64,000 nucleotides of DNA, taken from contig MLAK01000689.1 in the NCBI GenBank assembly GCA_001839685.1, positions 10,379 to 74,378 of the forward strand, given 5' to 3'. Made by a program: the position numbers and the translations under genes. Of this stretch, positions 11,391 to 22,900 are shown piece by piece. Each line of letters begins with the position of its first letter. Position 1 is the first letter of the stretch. Below the pieces are notes generated by a model that was given only the letters and a program-made list of their open reading frames with translations, was not told where the DNA came from and searched no databases. The DNA is from Tritrichomonas foetus (lineage: Eukaryota; Parabasalia; Tritrichomonadida; Tritrichomonadidae).

Positions 11391-12242
11391 TCAAATTTCG
11401 CCATCAACAAGTTTTTTGAGCGCTCTTAGTGTGGGCAATTTGAAGTTCGTCACTTCTACTTCCTCTGTAATGGCGATATCTGGTTCCATCCTTTTGATGA
11501 TTTCTATCACTTTAGGATAGTTTTCTTCAATCTGAGCAAAAGTTGTCACATCATCTGCAAGCTTTTCTATTTCTGCTTCAGTAAAAACTTTTTCTTCTTT
11601 AGAGTTGTTGCTGCTGTTGCCTCCTCTGGAATTTGATCTCTTTGATGATGAGCCTGATTTCTTGGAATTTGTTGAACCACCACTATTGGATGAATCTCTA
11701 GAATTTTTAGAAGATTTATTTCGTGATGTCGAATTTGATGTGACTTCTTTTCTGTCACTTTTTTGAGGTGTTTTTGTGGCGACTGGAACAGCTGGAATCG
11801 GCGCTGCCAAAGCTGCTGATCGTTCTTTAATGATGTACTTGGGCATATTTCCAGTGATGCTTACCATTTTATTTTTCATCTCATTGATTTCATTCACCCA
11901 ATCGTCCCTATCGCTGTCTGTTAAAAATTCTGACATCTCTCTGAATTTCATTTGTAAATGTTTTACCATTAAAGCGATGACTGACTGGCGACCATTATAA
12001 GTAATTGCATTTGAGAAAACGAGTTCGACATCGGATTTGAAATCTTGAGCAGATTCGTATTCATTGTTTTCAACTTTGTCGCGAATTGTACCTAAATCCA
12101 TTGGCTTTTTAATGACTTGCAAATAATCGGGACATTGGTCTCTTTCGGGGTCGACAGGCTGTGCAAACATTTTCGATATGTTTAATCGAAGGAGATCGTT
12201 GATAATACGAAGAAGTCTTTTCCTTTTAAATTCGGAAATCAT
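11391..12242 (-). CDS. Bromodomain-NET (BET family) chromatin protein
   Basis: 283 residues from the ATG at 12240-12242. An in-frame extension begins only at a TTG and was trimmed. Residues ~5-105 form a canonical bromodomain: KKPMDLGTIRDKVE in the ZA loop and NAITYN carrying the acetyl-lysine-binding Asn (~83). A Ser/Asn/Lys-rich linker (~150-210) follows. Residues ~215-280 (FTEAEIEKLADDVTTF ... EVTNFKLPTLRALKKLV) form an extraterminal NET domain. This single-bromodomain BET layout occurs in protists and in plant GTE proteins. It should read acetylated histones in the nucleus and recruit transcription factors. Several GGTCAA motifs lie 45-270 bp upstream. The convergent gene at 9353 encodes a NET protein with a degenerate bromodomain. 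Confidence 0.9.
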   Translation of the reverse strand: MISEFKRKRLLRIINDLLRLNISKMFAQPVDPERDQCPDYLQVIKKPMDLGTIRDKVENNEYESAQDFKSDVELVFSNAITYNGRQSVIALMVKHLQMKFREMSEFLTDSDRDDWVNEINEMKNKMVSITGNMPKYIIKERSAALAAPIPAVPVATKTPQKSDRKEVTSNSTSRNKSSKNSRDSSNSGGSTNSKKSGSSSKRSNSRGGNSSNNSKEEKVFTEAEIEKLADDVTTFAQIEENYPKVIEIIKRMEPDIAITEEVEVTNFKLPTLRALKKLVDGEI

Positions 12243-12700
12243 CAAAATTTTATTCTGAACAGACTTTGTCAATAAATCTAAATCAGATTAAGGTCAAATT
12301 ATTTTCTATTAGTATATGGTCAGATAACTTTTCCATCTTTATCTTTCATTTGAAGGAGATTGTATTTTGAAATGATATTTGCGATGAGGAAAAAAAGAGT
12401 AAATATGAAGTGATATTTGCGGGTCTATTCAACTAGAAGTGACCGAAAGAACAAGCAAATATCTCTTCACATTTACCCATTAAATCATTTGACCTTTATT
12501 TGACCTTATTTTTACTCATAACAAAGCTCAAAAAATAGTAATTTTCAACAGCAGGTTCAAAACGTCTGAAGTGTTGTCTAAATACACATGTATGAATCAA
12601 AAAGAAACATAAAAACAAAAAGAAACAATCATAAAATATGTTTTGTTTTTCCTTTTACTTATAAATATTTTAAAGCACACAATTAATTCAACCGAATACA
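12243..12700. promoter_or_regulatory. Upstream region of the BET gene with clustered GGTCA motifs
   Basis: About 460 bp between the BET start and the EB1 3' end. TTGACC/GGTCAA occurs near 12291-12296, 12489-12494 and 12499-12505, with a further GGTCA near 12324. This is the densest cluster of this recurring motif in the window. I see no gene here. A regulatory role is inferred from recurrence only. Confidence 0.3.
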
Positions 12701-13654
12701 TCATTCCTTTGGCTTCAATATTTCTGGAAGCTCAGCTTCCGCCTCAAAATCGTCTGGCATCTCCTTCAGTTCATCGTCCTCGTCAGCGCCATACTCCAGC
12801 ATGTTCATTTCCGCTTCGTCAGGCGGTACGAATCCTCTTGCTTTATCTGTTTCATACAAAATATCGAATATTTTTACGTAGGCCACATCTTCTTCATTAT
12901 CTTGGCAGAATTCTTCCACTTTTCGAAGTTTTTCATAATAAAAATCACGTTCCTGAGTCATCATATCGTAGTCTTCTTTCAATTTTCTGTTTATTTTTTG
13001 TAGATTCATGATTTTATTTCTCAACTCTTCAATAACGGCTTTATCTTGTGCACTGTTTCCTTCTAATTTCTCTAGTTGGTTGATTAAAGATGCGTTTGAA
13101 GCAGCTGAAATACTTGATGCGTTTGATGCATTTGATTCAATTGAAGCATTCAACTTTTTGAATGAACTCTTTTTGAGAGATTTATCGAGAACTGGAACGG
13201 CCCGAAGAGAAGGTGTTTTGTTTTTAGGCTTGCCTGGTTCTTGGAGGTGATACTGACGCCTTCGCGCAACAGGATCATAGCCTTTCGGTATTGGATGTGA
13301 TTTGACATATTGGTAGAGAAACTGGAGAACGTTTAGCGCTGCAACATATCGTCCTTTTGAAAGCGATCCAACATCGACAATAGCTGTCATTCCGTTTTTC
13401 GTGAAAACTTCTTGCAAAATTTTCAAATTTTCCATCGACTCGTGCGGGAGTATGGCGTTAAAATTTAGGCGTCCAAGAGGTACTGTAGATGGATGGACCA
13501 TGTCGACTATCTGACAAAAAGCCGCTCCATTTGCGCAATCTTCAACTTTTGTATAATTTAATTTGAGAGTGTCGTTAATCCAATCAAGAAGCTCTGTTCG
13601 ACCGATAAATTGATCACTGGCTGACATTTTTGCGTTTCGTCGTCTTGATGCCAT
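12701..13654 (-). CDS. EB1-family microtubule plus-end tracking protein
   Basis: 317 residues. Residues ~15-120 form the calponin-homology domain that binds growing microtubule ends: ELLDWINDTLKLNYTKVEDC, GAAFCQIVDMVHP, NFNAILPHESMENLKILQ and VAALNVLQFLYQYV all follow EB1. A basic Ser/Pro/Lys linker (~125-185) is followed by a coiled coil and the EB homology dimerisation domain at ~215-275, with RDFYYEKLRKVEEFCQ and FDILYETD as in human EB1. The acidic tail ends in ILKPKE and lacks the EEY/F motif that recruits CAP-Gly proteins. Trichomonads are rich in microtubule structures (axostyle, pelta, flagella), where it should act. Met10 (MSASDQ) is an equally plausible start. Confidence 0.93.
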   Translation of the reverse strand: MASRRRNAKMSASDQFIGRTELLDWINDTLKLNYTKVEDCANGAAFCQIVDMVHPSTVPLGRLNFNAILPHESMENLKILQEVFTKNGMTAIVDVGSLSKGRYVAALNVLQFLYQYVKSHPIPKGYDPVARRRQYHLQEPGKPKNKTPSLRAVPVLDKSLKKSSFKKLNASIESNASNASSISAASNASLINQLEKLEGNSAQDKAVIEELRNKIMNLQKINRKLKEDYDMMTQERDFYYEKLRKVEEFCQDNEEDVAYVKIFDILYETDKARGFVPPDEAEMNMLEYGADEDDELKEMPDDFEAEAELPEILKPKE

Positions 13655-14215
13655 CTTTTTCGAAAAATAAATATTTCACCATCCCATTTAAATAATTAGC
13701 CTTCTTCGTTTGATGTCACATGGATTTTGATTTATACTTTTTCTGAGGTTCCTTTTGAAAAATTCTGAAGATGTGGTGATGTTACAAAAAGCCAGAAATC
13801 ACAAACAATAGCTCAAATTCCATAATTCATATATTAAGATTCTTTCTAATTTCAAGTTATTTGTGATGAATCTGTACCAAAAAATTTACGACTAGATATG
13901 TTTTTCGAAGATTTGATGAAATAAATTTATGTTCACCTTTGGAAAAATGAGTCGAAGAAAATTCATGATTTAGAATGACAACTGATTTTAACCCAATTGC
14001 TCTGATGCTGATGAACCAAATGAAATCAGAGCAATTTTCTTCAATTGTGAATTTTTATTGTGTTTCGTCATAGAACTCGTCAATATTTAAAAGGATTTCC
14101 AATAATAATAATAAGTCATGAAAAGGTTCAAGAAAAAATGAAAAACACCAGGAGCCACATATGACTCACAAACAAACATTTATTAAAAACAACAACCTAA
14201 AATCATAACCACAAC
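13655..14215. other. Intergenic region
   Basis: About 560 bp of AT-rich DNA upstream of EB1. It presumably contains the EB1 promoter, though no clear initiator is near the ATG. No gene or repeat is visible. Confidence 0.5.
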
Positions 14216-15745
14216 TTAATGTAGAGACGGTGGAGTACGTGCTACATTCAATATATCAATTGCTTCTTCATCAGCTATATCCAAAACATCAATCAAAATT
14301 TGGACTCTATCTTCATCACTCATATTGATCAATCTTGGCAATAATGACATGACTTGTGATCTCTTTTCAGAAAATTGATCATCACAAACAACTTTTGAGA
14401 ATTGTGATTTGGCCCTTTTATATCGAGCTTCATTTAATCCTGTATCTTTTCTTGATACTTTTTCTCTTAAAGAGCATAAGACAGCGCATTCATTCGCACG
14501 CTTCTTCCGAAGAATTTGAGCTGTTTTATCTTCGAGTTCATTTTTAATTTGATACAAATTTTTAATTTCTTGTAATTTTTGTTGTTGAAGCCTATCTTCA
14601 ATTTGTACATCTCTTTGTGATAAATATGAATCGAAATCTTCTATTTTCTTTCTTCTTGCCGAAAATATCTGATCTGCAGCTTTGTTTCTTTTTTCTAGAA
14701 TTTGTCTTTCTTTTTCTATTTTTTCATTCATTATCTCCTTATTTTGCTGTAAAACTTCTTTTGATTTAATGGTCTGATAATTCATTTTATTCATTGCTCG
14801 TTCAACTCTTCGTTTTTCAATTTCATCATTTCTTTTATTTACTTCAATTGTATGAATAGCTCTTTTTTCGCCTCTTTCATTCAGTTTTCTATCACGTTCA
14901 TTGAATTTACCCTCAATTAAAGAATATCGATAATCAGTTTTATCAACTCTTTCCAAACGATGAGAAATTAAATTATCAAACTCCTTTTCTTGCTTTTGTT
15001 TGACTTTAATAGTTTTTTTCATTGTTGTTTTGACTTCATTGGAATATTTACTGTCACGTTGGTTCAAAAAGTCTTTGTATTTCTTTTGTCTCATCATTTC
15101 ATCATTTCTTGAAAGGGCCCTGGTTGTAATTTTTCCATAGAAAAGGCAATCATCATATTTGCCTGGTCCTTTTGTACAAAATTTTGTGTTTTCTGTTAAA
15201 TATTTTGCTTTAGCAAGAGTTTTATCCAACTTTTCTTGATAATTTTTAGTTAAAATATCAACTTTTTGATTAGTTTGTTGATCTTTTTGTATTTTTAAGG
15301 CTTGTCTCATTTGATTAATTGCGAGTCTTCTCAAAATAGCTTGGTTTGTTTGTTCTTTATCATTCAATTGTGAGATGTGAACATTCGCCATATGACGTTC
15401 ATAAACCAACTCGCCTGAATCTTTGTATTGTTCTGTATTTTTGGTTTTCATTACTTTTTGATAGTTTTCTTGAATCTGATTGATGATATCGTTTCGTTTA
15501 TCGAATTGTCTTTGAAATGACATTTTTGCAATTTCTTCAGAAGGACTCGCATTGATAAAGTGTTGCAGAGGTAAAACGTCGAGATCTGAAGCTTTGATTC
15601 CAGAGAGATCCATTGCCTCAATAATCAATGGATCTCGAAGCGAAAAAGGTAATTTTGGAGATATGTTAAAATTTACTTGTTGTGTTGATCTGCTTGAAAA
15701 TGGTGGTCGAATTTCTGGTGGCTCTTTCTTTTTCTTGATCATCAT
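14216..15745 (-). CDS. Coiled-coil protein, function unknown
   Basis: 509 residues from the ATG at 15743-15745; the longer frame starts at a TTG and was trimmed. After a basic proline-containing N-terminus (KKKKEPPEIRPPFSSR) the chain is almost entirely charged helix (residues ~95-470), dense in K, E, R and Q. It looks like the trichohyalin/CFAP-like helical proteins of cilia and cytoskeleton. One non-helical island, FCTKGPGKYDDCLFYG (~190-205), sits between two long helices and may be a family hallmark. A small C-terminal domain (~475-509: MSDEDRVQILIDVLDIADEEA) looks globular. No enzyme motif is present. An axonemal or cytoskeletal role is inference. A TCATA initiator-like site is about 38 nt upstream. 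Confidence 0.75.
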   Translation of the reverse strand: MMIKKKKEPPEIRPPFSSRSTQQVNFNISPKLPFSLRDPLIIEAMDLSGIKASDLDVLPLQHFINASPSEEIAKMSFQRQFDKRNDIINQIQENYQKVMKTKNTEQYKDSGELVYERHMANVHISQLNDKEQTNQAILRRLAINQMRQALKIQKDQQTNQKVDILTKNYQEKLDKTLAKAKYLTENTKFCTKGPGKYDDCLFYGKITTRALSRNDEMMRQKKYKDFLNQRDSKYSNEVKTTMKKTIKVKQKQEKEFDNLISHRLERVDKTDYRYSLIEGKFNERDRKLNERGEKRAIHTIEVNKRNDEIEKRRVERAMNKMNYQTIKSKEVLQQNKEIMNEKIEKERQILEKRNKAADQIFSARRKKIEDFDSYLSQRDVQIEDRLQQQKLQEIKNLYQIKNELEDKTAQILRKKRANECAVLCSLREKVSRKDTGLNEARYKRAKSQFSKVVCDDQFSEKRSQVMSLLPRLINMSDEDRVQILIDVLDIADEEAIDILNVARTPPSLH

Positions 15746-15983
15746 TATTTCATTGTACGTTAACAAAATAATTAGTAAAAATATGAGTTAACAAATTTCA
15801 TGTTAACTATTTTCTAGTACTAACCATTACCAGAAAGTTGGAGGCAAATTCATATTTTTTGGCACATTATCGGCAAGATTTAAGATAGGAATATTTAATT
15901 TTTGTTAAATTAAATTGGCAATACAATTTTGCTCTCTGATTCATAAATCATCAAATTATTCATATGAAAGCTATATTGAGGAT

Positions 15984-16080
15984 AGGGTTCGCGCTTATGC
16001 CCAAAACGATTTTGAAAAACAAAAAGCGTGTGCATAAGGAATTTTTAGATGAATTAGCATTTTATTTCACATATCCTCCA
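15984..16080 (+). repeat. Dispersed terminal-repeat-like element, copy 1
   Basis: Begins TAGGGTTCGCGCTTATGCCC. The next ~80 bp align with copy 2 at 52793 (shared features: CCCAAAA.GATTT, GTGTGCAT, CA.TTTCACAT) and more weakly with copy 3 at 38639. TAGGG/CAGGG starts are typical of hAT terminal inverted repeats. It abuts the C-terminal end of a decayed hAT-like transposase, as expected for an element end. Confidence 0.55.
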
Positions 16081-16560
16081 TATTTTTTTTTAATGAAAAA
16101 ATTATATTATAGTATCCTTTATTTAATGTCCGAGAAATTGTTTGTGTATAAGAAGTATGTTTGTTCATTGTTGGGCACTTATATCTTGTTCCATGAATTC
16201 CCGTGATGTGTCTTTGACTTGAAAAAGTTCTTTCACAATTTGATTCAAGTTCAATTGATGTGATCCTTTTGTAAGGTGTGCAAATTGTTCCCATTTTTGA
16301 GTATATAATGGCACTATCCCATATTCCGAGAACAGAAGGGAATTCTATTACATACTTGAATGGGATATCACCGCCTGACCAAAGAATCCATTAATTAAGC
16401 ATTTTATGGAATTTTTTCACTTTTTCAACATCAAGTGTTTGAGATAAGCCCATAATTACTTTTTCTGCTTTAGAATAAACTGACAGAGAAATGAGCTTCA
16501 ATTCTATCTTTTCTGATAAGTGCACCTACGGAGTTCTCACATATGATGAAGAAAGATTCC
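16080..16560 (-). pseudogene. Decayed hAT-like transposase (C-terminal part)
   Basis: Minus-strand translation gives fragments interrupted by stops. VYSKAEKVIMGLSQTLDVE is followed by a stop, then GGDIPFKYVIEFPSVLGIW, and then ELESNCERTFSSQRHI with TRYKCPT. The order, a helix, then a FP.VL.IW segment, then S..CERTFS with a following histidine and arginine, resembles the hAT C-terminal dimerisation domain (family pattern S...ERxFS). At least two in-frame stops and no N-terminal catalytic part make it non-functional. The 3' end lies next to the TAGGG terminal repeat. Family assignment is by eye; another DDE transposase class is possible. Confidence 0.4.
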
Positions 16561-16996
16561 AAACTTATGATATTTTCATTGAAGATATAAAATTGCGAGA
16601 TATCAGTTTAACTATCCATATACCAAAACCAGTTGATGTCTTTTCAACAACAAAGGTTACCATGTACCAAGAAAGTTGTATTTATTAATCTGATTGTGTT
16701 ATTTTAAATTGCGTTACAGGATATGATAATAATAGCAATTATAGAAATACTTTAAACGTAGTTGAGCCAAAATTATTGTTAAAGAAACAAAAAAATGAAC
16801 GAATTCTCTTCTTTCAATGAAACTTCGAAAATATAAAATGTAAAATGTTTTGATTTTCCTTTTTATTATAATAACATATAATAAAGATTTTGAAAAAAAT
16901 ATAAAATTAATAACATTTTTTCTTTTTCTTCTCGTCTTTTTGTATATGATCAAACTAATTCTAATTCGTACTCCATTTAATTATTTGGGTAAATTC

Positions 16997-19900
16997 TTAT
17001 GACCAGTTCTGCTTGTGTTCCACGAGCATTGCTTCAATCATATTTGAATAGTTTTGAAGAGCTGCAACTCTTTCATTCTTTTCAAAGAGTTGTCTTTCTT
17101 TGAGTTCAATTTCTTCTTTAATTTGATTTCTTCTATAAGCGTTTCTTTGGCTGAAGTGTTCGATTTGTTGCATTGTTTCATCGGAGACTGCAAGTTTTTG
17201 CCATTTTCTGAGTCTCCTCGCAAGTTTGGCCTCTTGCATTTTCAATTCAACAACTTGTCTTTTTTCATCAGATTGCATTAACTCATCAATTCTGTCTCTT
17301 TTTGCAGCAATTCTTTCAATCGTTGCTTGAACTTTCTGTGTGGTTTCTTCAGTTACTTGTCTAGAATTCTTCACGTCTAAAATAAGTTGTCTCACTTCTG
17401 GTTTCTCTCTGTTGTACAAATCATCCAATTCGGATTCAAGAACGGCTCTATATTCCGTCATTTCTTGTAATTTCTTGGTTAATTCACTCACAGTTGTATT
17501 TGCTTTATCTAATCGTGCTTGATTGGTGTTTACGGTCTTTGTAAGGTTATCAAGTTCCCTTTGAATTGTTCGTGCTTCAAGTTTATCGTTTTCTACATCA
17601 TATCCAGCGTTTGCAACTTCGGCTTTAACTTTTGTTAGTTCTTCACGAAGACGTTGAGCTCGTTTGATTTTAGCAATGTTGTCAACTTCTGCTTCTTTAA
17701 TTGCTTGATCCATTTCGGCAATCCTTTGACGTGTCGAATCGATTTGATTCTGTAATTGACGAATGGCTTCACGATCATCATCTTGGTGCTTAATAAGTTG
17801 TTGCTGTGATTCAAGACGAGCTCCAGTGACGTCGGTTTGAACTGTTTTTGATGATAAAATTGAAGTTTTAGCGACAGGTTCATATCCAAATTCCTCAGGA
17901 TGAACCATTTGGAAAACATGTTCAACTTTTGTATCTCGTTTTGTTTTTAATTCTTCAAGTTGAGCTTTCATTTCTTCGCCATGAGCGTTTTCTTCCGCAA
18001 TTTCGCCTCGAAGTTTTTCCAAATACTCAGCAAGCGCTTCATTTGACAAACCTACAGTTTCTTGTCTAACTTTATTCACAAGATCTTCTAATCTTTCATT
18101 ATGGCCAGTCTCTTCAAAGGCTCTTTCATTTTCAGTATAATCAACTGTCGGTTTCGATTGAGATGTATTCTTTCTCTTTCTTTTCTTTGGTTTTCCCTCA
18201 TTATCAACATTCTCATTATCATATTCATCGTCATTATCATTTTCGCTGTATTCAAGAATATTCTTTTGGTTTAAGTTTTGATTTGAATCGTGTGGTGAGT
18301 TTGCGTCGATTTTAATATTTGCTATTTCATCATCAGTTTCATCATATTCATATTCATATTCAATCACCTCTTCATATTCATATTCAAATTCTTCTTCTTC
18401 TTCAGCTTCAATAAGAGCATTTTCATCCCCTGGCTGTTGCCCTTCATCGAGTTCTGAACTGTCGATATCAATGAGTAGTTCATCTTTACGAAGTGTTAAT
18501 TCAAGAGGATTGTCAGGATCTTCACCAAATGAGTGAAGCGGACCACGATTTGGTCTTCTTGAAGATTGTCTTCCATCTTCATCATCTTCATTTTTTGAAG
18601 GGAACCTTCTTGGTGAATCTTGTGGTCTCTTCCTTCTTGCTGATTGAAGCGGTCTTCTAACAGGTTGACTTTTTGTTGGTTTCCCTTTATTTGGCCCAAA
18701 TTGAATATCATCCTCTTCTTCTGTTTCTGTGTATTTATTCTTTGGAACTCGTTTTTTCATCTTTTTCACAACTCTTTTCTTTGTCTTCTTCTTTTCATCG
18801 TCTTTGGAGCCAGTAAGATCTTTAGATATAATATTGAAAATGTCTTTACAACTTTGTTTTGCACTATTTTCGTCTTCTTCTTCAATTGTAGAATCTTGTT
18901 GTTTGTTTCCGCCGACGCTTGGAATGGGTTGAGTTTTACTTGCAGGCTGTGCGGCATTTTCAGCTGCACTTGGTGGAAGAAGAGCTTCAGCTGTATCTTC
19001 GATGGGCGGAAGAAGTGTTGTTGTATTATTCTTCTTTTGAGGAGAAGCACTTCCAGCTGGTTGTTCATTCTCATCGTCATATTCATACTCGTATTCGTAA
19101 TCATATTCGAATTCATTGCCATCTGCATCAATTGACCTTCGAAGTGGTTTTGGACGGTCTGTGAGTGCGTGTGGCTTCTTTTCTGGTTCTTCGGACTTCT
19201 TTGGTTTTCCAACAACTTGAAAATCTTTCAAATCAAGGAATACCTCATCTTTCTGTGTGGGAGCTTTTTCATTCTTTTCTTCTTCTTTCATTTCAATCTT
19301 CTCTTCTTCTGCTTTTTCGTTTTGATGTTCACTTGAATCGTCTTCAGCTACTTTATCATCTTTTTGGCGTTCACTAGATTTGATATCCTGTTCTTCAGTT
19401 TGTTCGCTTTTCATCTTCTCTGTTTTTTCTTTGGCTTCCTCTTTTCCTTCGACTTTTGATTCTTTTTCACTTTCAATATTAGCTCTTTCTTCTTTTTCTG
19501 TCTGTTCTTTCACTGCATCATGCTCTACCTTTTCTTCTTCATGTTCAGATTTAGTTTCACCTTGTCCAGATTCGTTTTCATTCTTTTCTTCTTTTTCAGA
19601 TTGTTCAAATGTTTCCGCTTTTGCTTTGACTTCTTTCTGTTGTTCTTTGATTGCTTCTTTTTCGCCTTCATCAAGAATTTTTACGATTTTGATTTGTTTT
19701 GGCTTCTTCATTTCTTCTTCAGCAGCGGCAATTTCCTCTGCTTGACTTGCTTTGATCCGAATTTCTCTTACTGATTGTCCTTGACCACGTTTTGAGAAAG
19801 CAACAACTTGCGGTTCTGGAAGTGGTTCAACTTTAATTTTATGTGTTTCAGGTGTAAATTCTGGAGCTGGTCTTGGTTTTGGTCTGATTACTTTCTTAAG

Positions 19901-22900
19901 TTCAACTTCAATTGCTGCTTCAGCTGCAGAAGAAGAAGTGTAATATGAGGATGATGAAAATGAATAAGGTGCAACTGTTTTTATCATTGGTTGTTCGCTT
20001 TCAACATCATCATCAGATGCCATTGATCTAGATGAAGCAGAAAGGGATGATCTTGGCCGATTATTTCCATCTTTCTTTTCTTTTTCATTTTTGTCTTCTT
20101 CTTCTTCTTCAAATTGATAATGTGGGGCTTGATATGAAAGTCTAGATGAAGGTTGATCTTCTTCTTCTTCAAAAGGATCGGTGTCGTCATGACCATTGCC
20201 ACCACCACCTCCACCATTTAAGGTTGGGGCAGTTTGTTGCTCGTTCGATTGGTTATCGTTTTGTTGTTGATCTTGTCCATGTTCATTGTTATTGGACTTT
20301 TCATTTGTGTTTCCATTTCCACTTCCGTTTCCATTGTCTTCTTCTCGAGTTTGTCCTGAGCATTGAACTATGTTATTAATCTCAATGAAGGAGTTATTTT
20401 CATCTTCATTGTCAGCTTGTTCATCATCATAATATTCATTATTATCATTATTATGGTTGTTAATGATATGATGAAGAAGTTTTTCTTGTGTTGCTATTTC
20501 GTCTTCATGATTAATGTTGTCATTATCACTGTTGAAGTCATTGGCATTATTAGAAGAATTAGAAGATTCAATCTTCTTAATATCTAAATCAAAATCTGGC
20601 TTAGCCATCATTTGTTGTGCCAATTCTTCGTCATTTTCTTCATCTTCACGGAGAACCAATTTCCTTCTCTTTCTTGTCGTTGTTTGCCCGCTTGAACTTG
20701 AATTGTCGTGTGCTCCTGGAACTGGTGGTGGTGCTTTTAAGTCATGAATGATTTTATTGACTTTGGCGATTTCTTCTGGCATTTTAGCGATTTCGTTTTG
20801 TTCTTCTTCGAAAATTACCTCGCCGAGTTCTTTAATTTTTCTTTGGTCGATTTCTGGGAAGTCTTCTTCTTCTTCATGAAGATTTGCTGCTTCTGTTAAA
20901 TTGTCTTCAATGTCAGCATTTTCACTCTCGTGAAGTTCTGACAAAACTCTCCTGCCATGGTTGTTATTGCTTCTAAGGATTTCTTTCTTTGGTGTGACAT
21001 CACTTCCATCTAAAGTTGCTTCACTCAATTCAGAGAGTTTTCCTTTTGGTGAATTTTCGCTACTTCTAGAGGCACTTAAATTAAGCAAAATGCCAATGTT
21101 TTCTTTAGGTAAATTTAGTTTTGTCTGTTCTTCTTGTTGTATTTTCTCAGGAGACACTTGGGGTGAATTCTTTGGTGATTTCATTGTTGTGATTGGAACT
21201 TGAGCATTATTTTGGTCTGGATTGACTTCTACCGAAACAACTATTGGATATTGAGGACTACTTGTTGTTTCGACTTGCTCAGGAACTTGTTCTTCTTCAT
21301 CACTTTCTCTTGGTTGAATTTCAATATCTTTCTTTTCTGGTCTTAATATGGAATTTCCATTAATTGCAGTATCATCTGTTTGGATTTGATAAGAAGGTTC
21401 ATTTAAGGATTCATCTTCTGTTGTATGAGTAGCAGATGAAATAATAAGAATGTCAATTGGATGAAGTTGTGGTTCGCTTGCAGAACTTTCATTTGCTTTA
21501 GCTTCAGAAGTGGCATCTTTCATCCTTCTGTGTCTTGAAGACATTTCATTGGTTTGTACTTCAACTTCAGCTTTTTCAACATTAGAAATTCTTCTTCTTC
21601 TATAAGCTGATGAACTTTCCCCGATTTCTTCATGATAATCACCTTTTTCAATAACTGGCATTTCTTGGATTTGGAGAATTGATGATTGCTTTTGGAAGGA
21701 TGTAACAGGTGTTTGACTGTCCATTTCGCTGAGATGGATATCTTCTGCAAGACTTGAAGCGTTTCTGTAAGCTGAAAGCGAATTTCCGCTTTGGAATTTA
21801 CTTTTTTGACTTGATTCATCAATTTGTGTGTTTGTAGATAAATCCATTCCAGCGCGATTGTTACTACTTCCTGAAACTTCTTGAAGAGAAATTGGAGCGA
21901 GATTGACCATTTTAGAGGGATCATCTTTACAGGAGAAAATTTTTTGCTCTGTAGAAAGTGATTCTGCATCATTATTTGTGTTGGATGTAAGAATTGGTGA
22001 TTCACTCTTCTTTGGGGATTCATTTCCACTTGCTCCAGAAATTGTAGATTCTTCAGCATGATAAGTTCCTGAAGAAATGATCAATATATCAACATGGTTA
22101 GATTCTTCTTCATTTGTTTCAGAATTCTTATGCGCCAGTTCTTCTTCTTTCTTTTTGCGCTCAAGTTCTTCCTGCTCCAAGAGTTGGCGTTTACATTCTT
22201 CCTCTTCCTTTCTCTTACGGTCGATCTCTTCTTGCCTTTGGCGTTCGAGTTCTTCTTGTTCCGCACGTAACTTAGCTTCTGCTTCGAGTCTTGCAGTCAT
22301 TTGTTTCTGTCTTTCTTCTTCAGCTAGTTTAATAGCTCTTTCTCTAAGTTCTTCAGCAGCTTTCTTGGCTTCAAGTCTTTCTTGTCTACGCTTGAGCTTT
22401 CTTTCTTCTTTTTCTCTCCTTCTTCTTTCTTCAATTTCAAGCTCACGAATTTTGAGAAGTTTTCGAATCTTTCGTTCTTCCTTTTTAGACTTTTTAACAA
22501 AATGTTCTTCTTGATATTTGGTTTTTTCTTCTTCAATTCTCTTCTTCCTTTCCATTTTTTCTGTTTGGATGATTTCTTCTTTCTCAGCACGGATAGTTAT
22601 ATTTGATTCAAGCAATTTTCGCTTTTCTTCTTCAAGCCTTTCTTGTCTTCGAATTTCTGCCTTTTCAACTTTAATTAAACGCACAGTCATATTTTCTTCC
22701 AAAATTTTATATCTCTCTTCAATTTTTCTTTCTTTCGTTTCTTCTCTTTCTGCTTCAAATTCTACTTCGGCGATTAATTCAGCCTCAGCTTTTCTAGTTT
22801 GAAGATATTCATTATATTTATATTTTTCTTTAGCATGAAGTTTAGCAGATTTTGCATTTTTCTCATCTTTTCTTGCTTTTGCATTTAATTTAGCTTCAAT

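Larger units (their letters stand above)
15746..16996. other. Intergenic region containing a decayed transposon
   Basis: About 1.25 kb. It holds a TAGGG-starting terminal-repeat-like element (from ~15984) and a decayed hAT-like transposase on the minus strand (~16080-16560), both listed separately. A 65-codon plus-strand frame at 16491-16688 looks rather protein-like but overlaps the transposase remnant and resembles nothing I recognise. The rest is AT-rich 3' flank of the giant coiled-coil gene. Confidence 0.5.

Noticed and set aside
12643..13011. 122-codon plus-strand frame over the EB1 gene
   Set aside because: Antisense shadow of a clear EB1 coding sequence; composition has no domain.
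16491..16688. 65-codon plus-strand ORF with protein-like composition
   Set aside because: Overlaps the decayed hAT-like transposase on the other strand and resembles no family; left as a note only.
18644..19135. 163-codon Phe/Cys/Leu-rich plus-strand frame
   Set aside because: Antisense of the Glu/Lys-rich codons of the giant coiled-coil gene; hydrophobicity is a by-product of GAA/AAG reverse complements.
21520..22059. 179-codon minus-strand frame inside the giant gene
   Set aside because: Shifted-frame shadow; the main frame runs uninterrupted through it.
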